From NCBI GenBank assembly GCA_947574215.1, contig CANPIX010000011.1, forward strand, positions 1 through 34,816: DNA of 34,816 nucleotides. The letters run 5' to 3'. Below are positions 33,877 to 34,816 of this stretch, piece by piece. How positions within the stretch are numbered: position 1 is the stretch's first letter; the number at the start of each line of letters is the position of its first letter. This DNA comes from an uncultured Mycoplasmatota bacterium (GTDB taxonomy: Bacteria > Bacillota_I > Bacilli_A > RF39 > UBA660). Below the pieces are notes generated by a model that was not told the origin of the DNA, did no database searches, and was given only the letters and a program-made list of their open reading frames with translations. A program made the translations under genes and the position numbers.

Positions 33877-34816
33877 TTATTTTAAATTGTTAATTAATTC
33901 TTCTTTTTTCATTGTAGAATAGCCTTTAATTCCTTGCTCTTTTGCAACAGCTTTTAACTCAGCTAATGTCATAGAAGCATACTCTTTTTTCTCTTCCTTT
34001 GCTTTTTCTTCATGTTTTTCTTCTACTACAATTTCTTCAGTTGGCTCTGCTTTTGGATCCATATTCTTTTGTGGCTCCATTTTAGTAACTGTTTCCATAT
34101 TAACTTCTTTAACTGCATTTGCATTTTTATTTTTATCTTCTTCCGTTACATAATCTACCATTTCCAAATTACGTGCTTCACAAATAGCATTATTTAATAC
34201 ACCAACCACTACTTTAACAGAACGAACTGCATCATCATTTGCTGGGATTACAAAATCAACATCATCTGGATCACAATTAGTATCTACTAGTCCAAATACA
34301 GGAATATTTAGTTTTCTTGCTTCACGGATTGCATTAATTTCCTTTTTTGGATCAACAATAATTATTGCTTGTGGTAATTTATTCATTTCACGAATACCAC
34401 ATAGTACTCGATTTAATTTATCATATTCTTTTCTAAGTCCAATAACTTCTTTTTTTGGAAGTACTTCAAAGACTCCATCACGTTCCATATTTTCAATTTC
34501 TTCTAAACGTTTTACTCTTCTCCGAATCGTTCTAAAATTTGTTAAGGTTCCGCCAAGCCATCTTTCTGTAACGTAATAACTTTTACTACGTATTGCTTCT
34601 TCTTTACAAACTTCACTAGCTTGTTTTTTGGTTCCAACAAATAAGAACGTTCCTCCATTATCAGCAATTGATTTAATCTCCTTATAAGATTCTTCTAATT
34701 TTTCAGCAGTTTTTTGTAAATCAATAATATGAATTTCATCCCTCGCTGCAAAAATATATTCTTTCATTTTTGGATTCCATCTTTTGGTTTGGTGTCCAAA
34801 ATGAACTCCTGCTTCT
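33877..34816 (-). CDS. rpsB: 30S ribosomal protein S2 (N-terminus outside window) with C-terminal extension
   Basis: [51 protein letters not shown] runs off the right edge. Confidence 0.96.
   Translation of the reverse strand, partial: EAGVHFGHQTKRWNPKMKEYIFAARDEIHIIDLQKTAEKLEESYKEIKSIADNGGTFLFVGTKKQASEVCKEEAIRSKSYYVTERWLGGTLTNFRTIRRRVKRLEEIENMERDGVFEVLPKKEVIGLRKEYDKLNRVLCGIREMNKLPQAIIIVDPKKEINAIREARKLNIPVFGLVDTNCDPDDVDFVIPANDDAVRSVKVVVGVLNNAICEARNLEMVDYVTEEDKNKNANAVKEVNMETVTKMEPQKNMDPKAEPTEEIVVEEKHEEKAKEEKKEYASMTLAELKAVAKEQGIKGYSTMKKEELINNLK

Noticed and set aside
34012-34197. Phe-rich 61-aa plus-strand ORF
   Set aside because: Antisense to the Lys/Glu-rich S2 tail; composition artefact.

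Overview
Low-GC, Bacilli/Mollicutes-like chromosomal window carrying sporulation genes (pro-sigma-K, yqfC, yqfD). The left end has tRNA-Lys (5'-truncated), an unknown ORF, then tRNA-Ile and tRNA-Glu. A compact ~6.0 kb integrated element (about 886-6919) sits at the 3' end of tRNA-Glu, and a partial copy of the tRNA 3' end lies at its far end. Its content is best read as a filamentous-phage (inovirus-like) prophage of a monoderm host: a tyrosine integrase, a Rep_2-type rolling-circle (HUH) initiator, a Zot/pI-like morphogenesis ATPase, a tiny coat-protein-like hydrophobic protein, two proteins with a signal peptide plus C-terminal TM (pIII-like candidates), several very small membrane proteins, and a ~380 bp non-coding region full of inverted repeats (candidate origin/packaging region). 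It has no capsid, terminase or lysis genes and no secretin. From about 6.99 kb onward the window is mostly conserved chromosome, almost all leftward: polysaccharide deacetylase, mutL, yqeH, yqeG, HD-like protein, NUDIX, sigK, HipA-like protein, divIVA, sepF, glyS with T-box, recO, yqzL-like, era, dgkA, ybeY, vanZ, yqfD, yqfC, MMPL exporter/TetR, yqeY, rpsU, frr, tsf, rpsB. Atypical items include a ribosomal protein S2 with a Rho_N/SAP-like C-terminal tail, a Cys-less thioredoxin-like protein, an HD-family protein that has lost its HD motif, an apparently abbreviated T-box leader, and missing conserved neighbours (pyrH, phoH, yqfF). All family calls were made by reading motifs; no database search was run.
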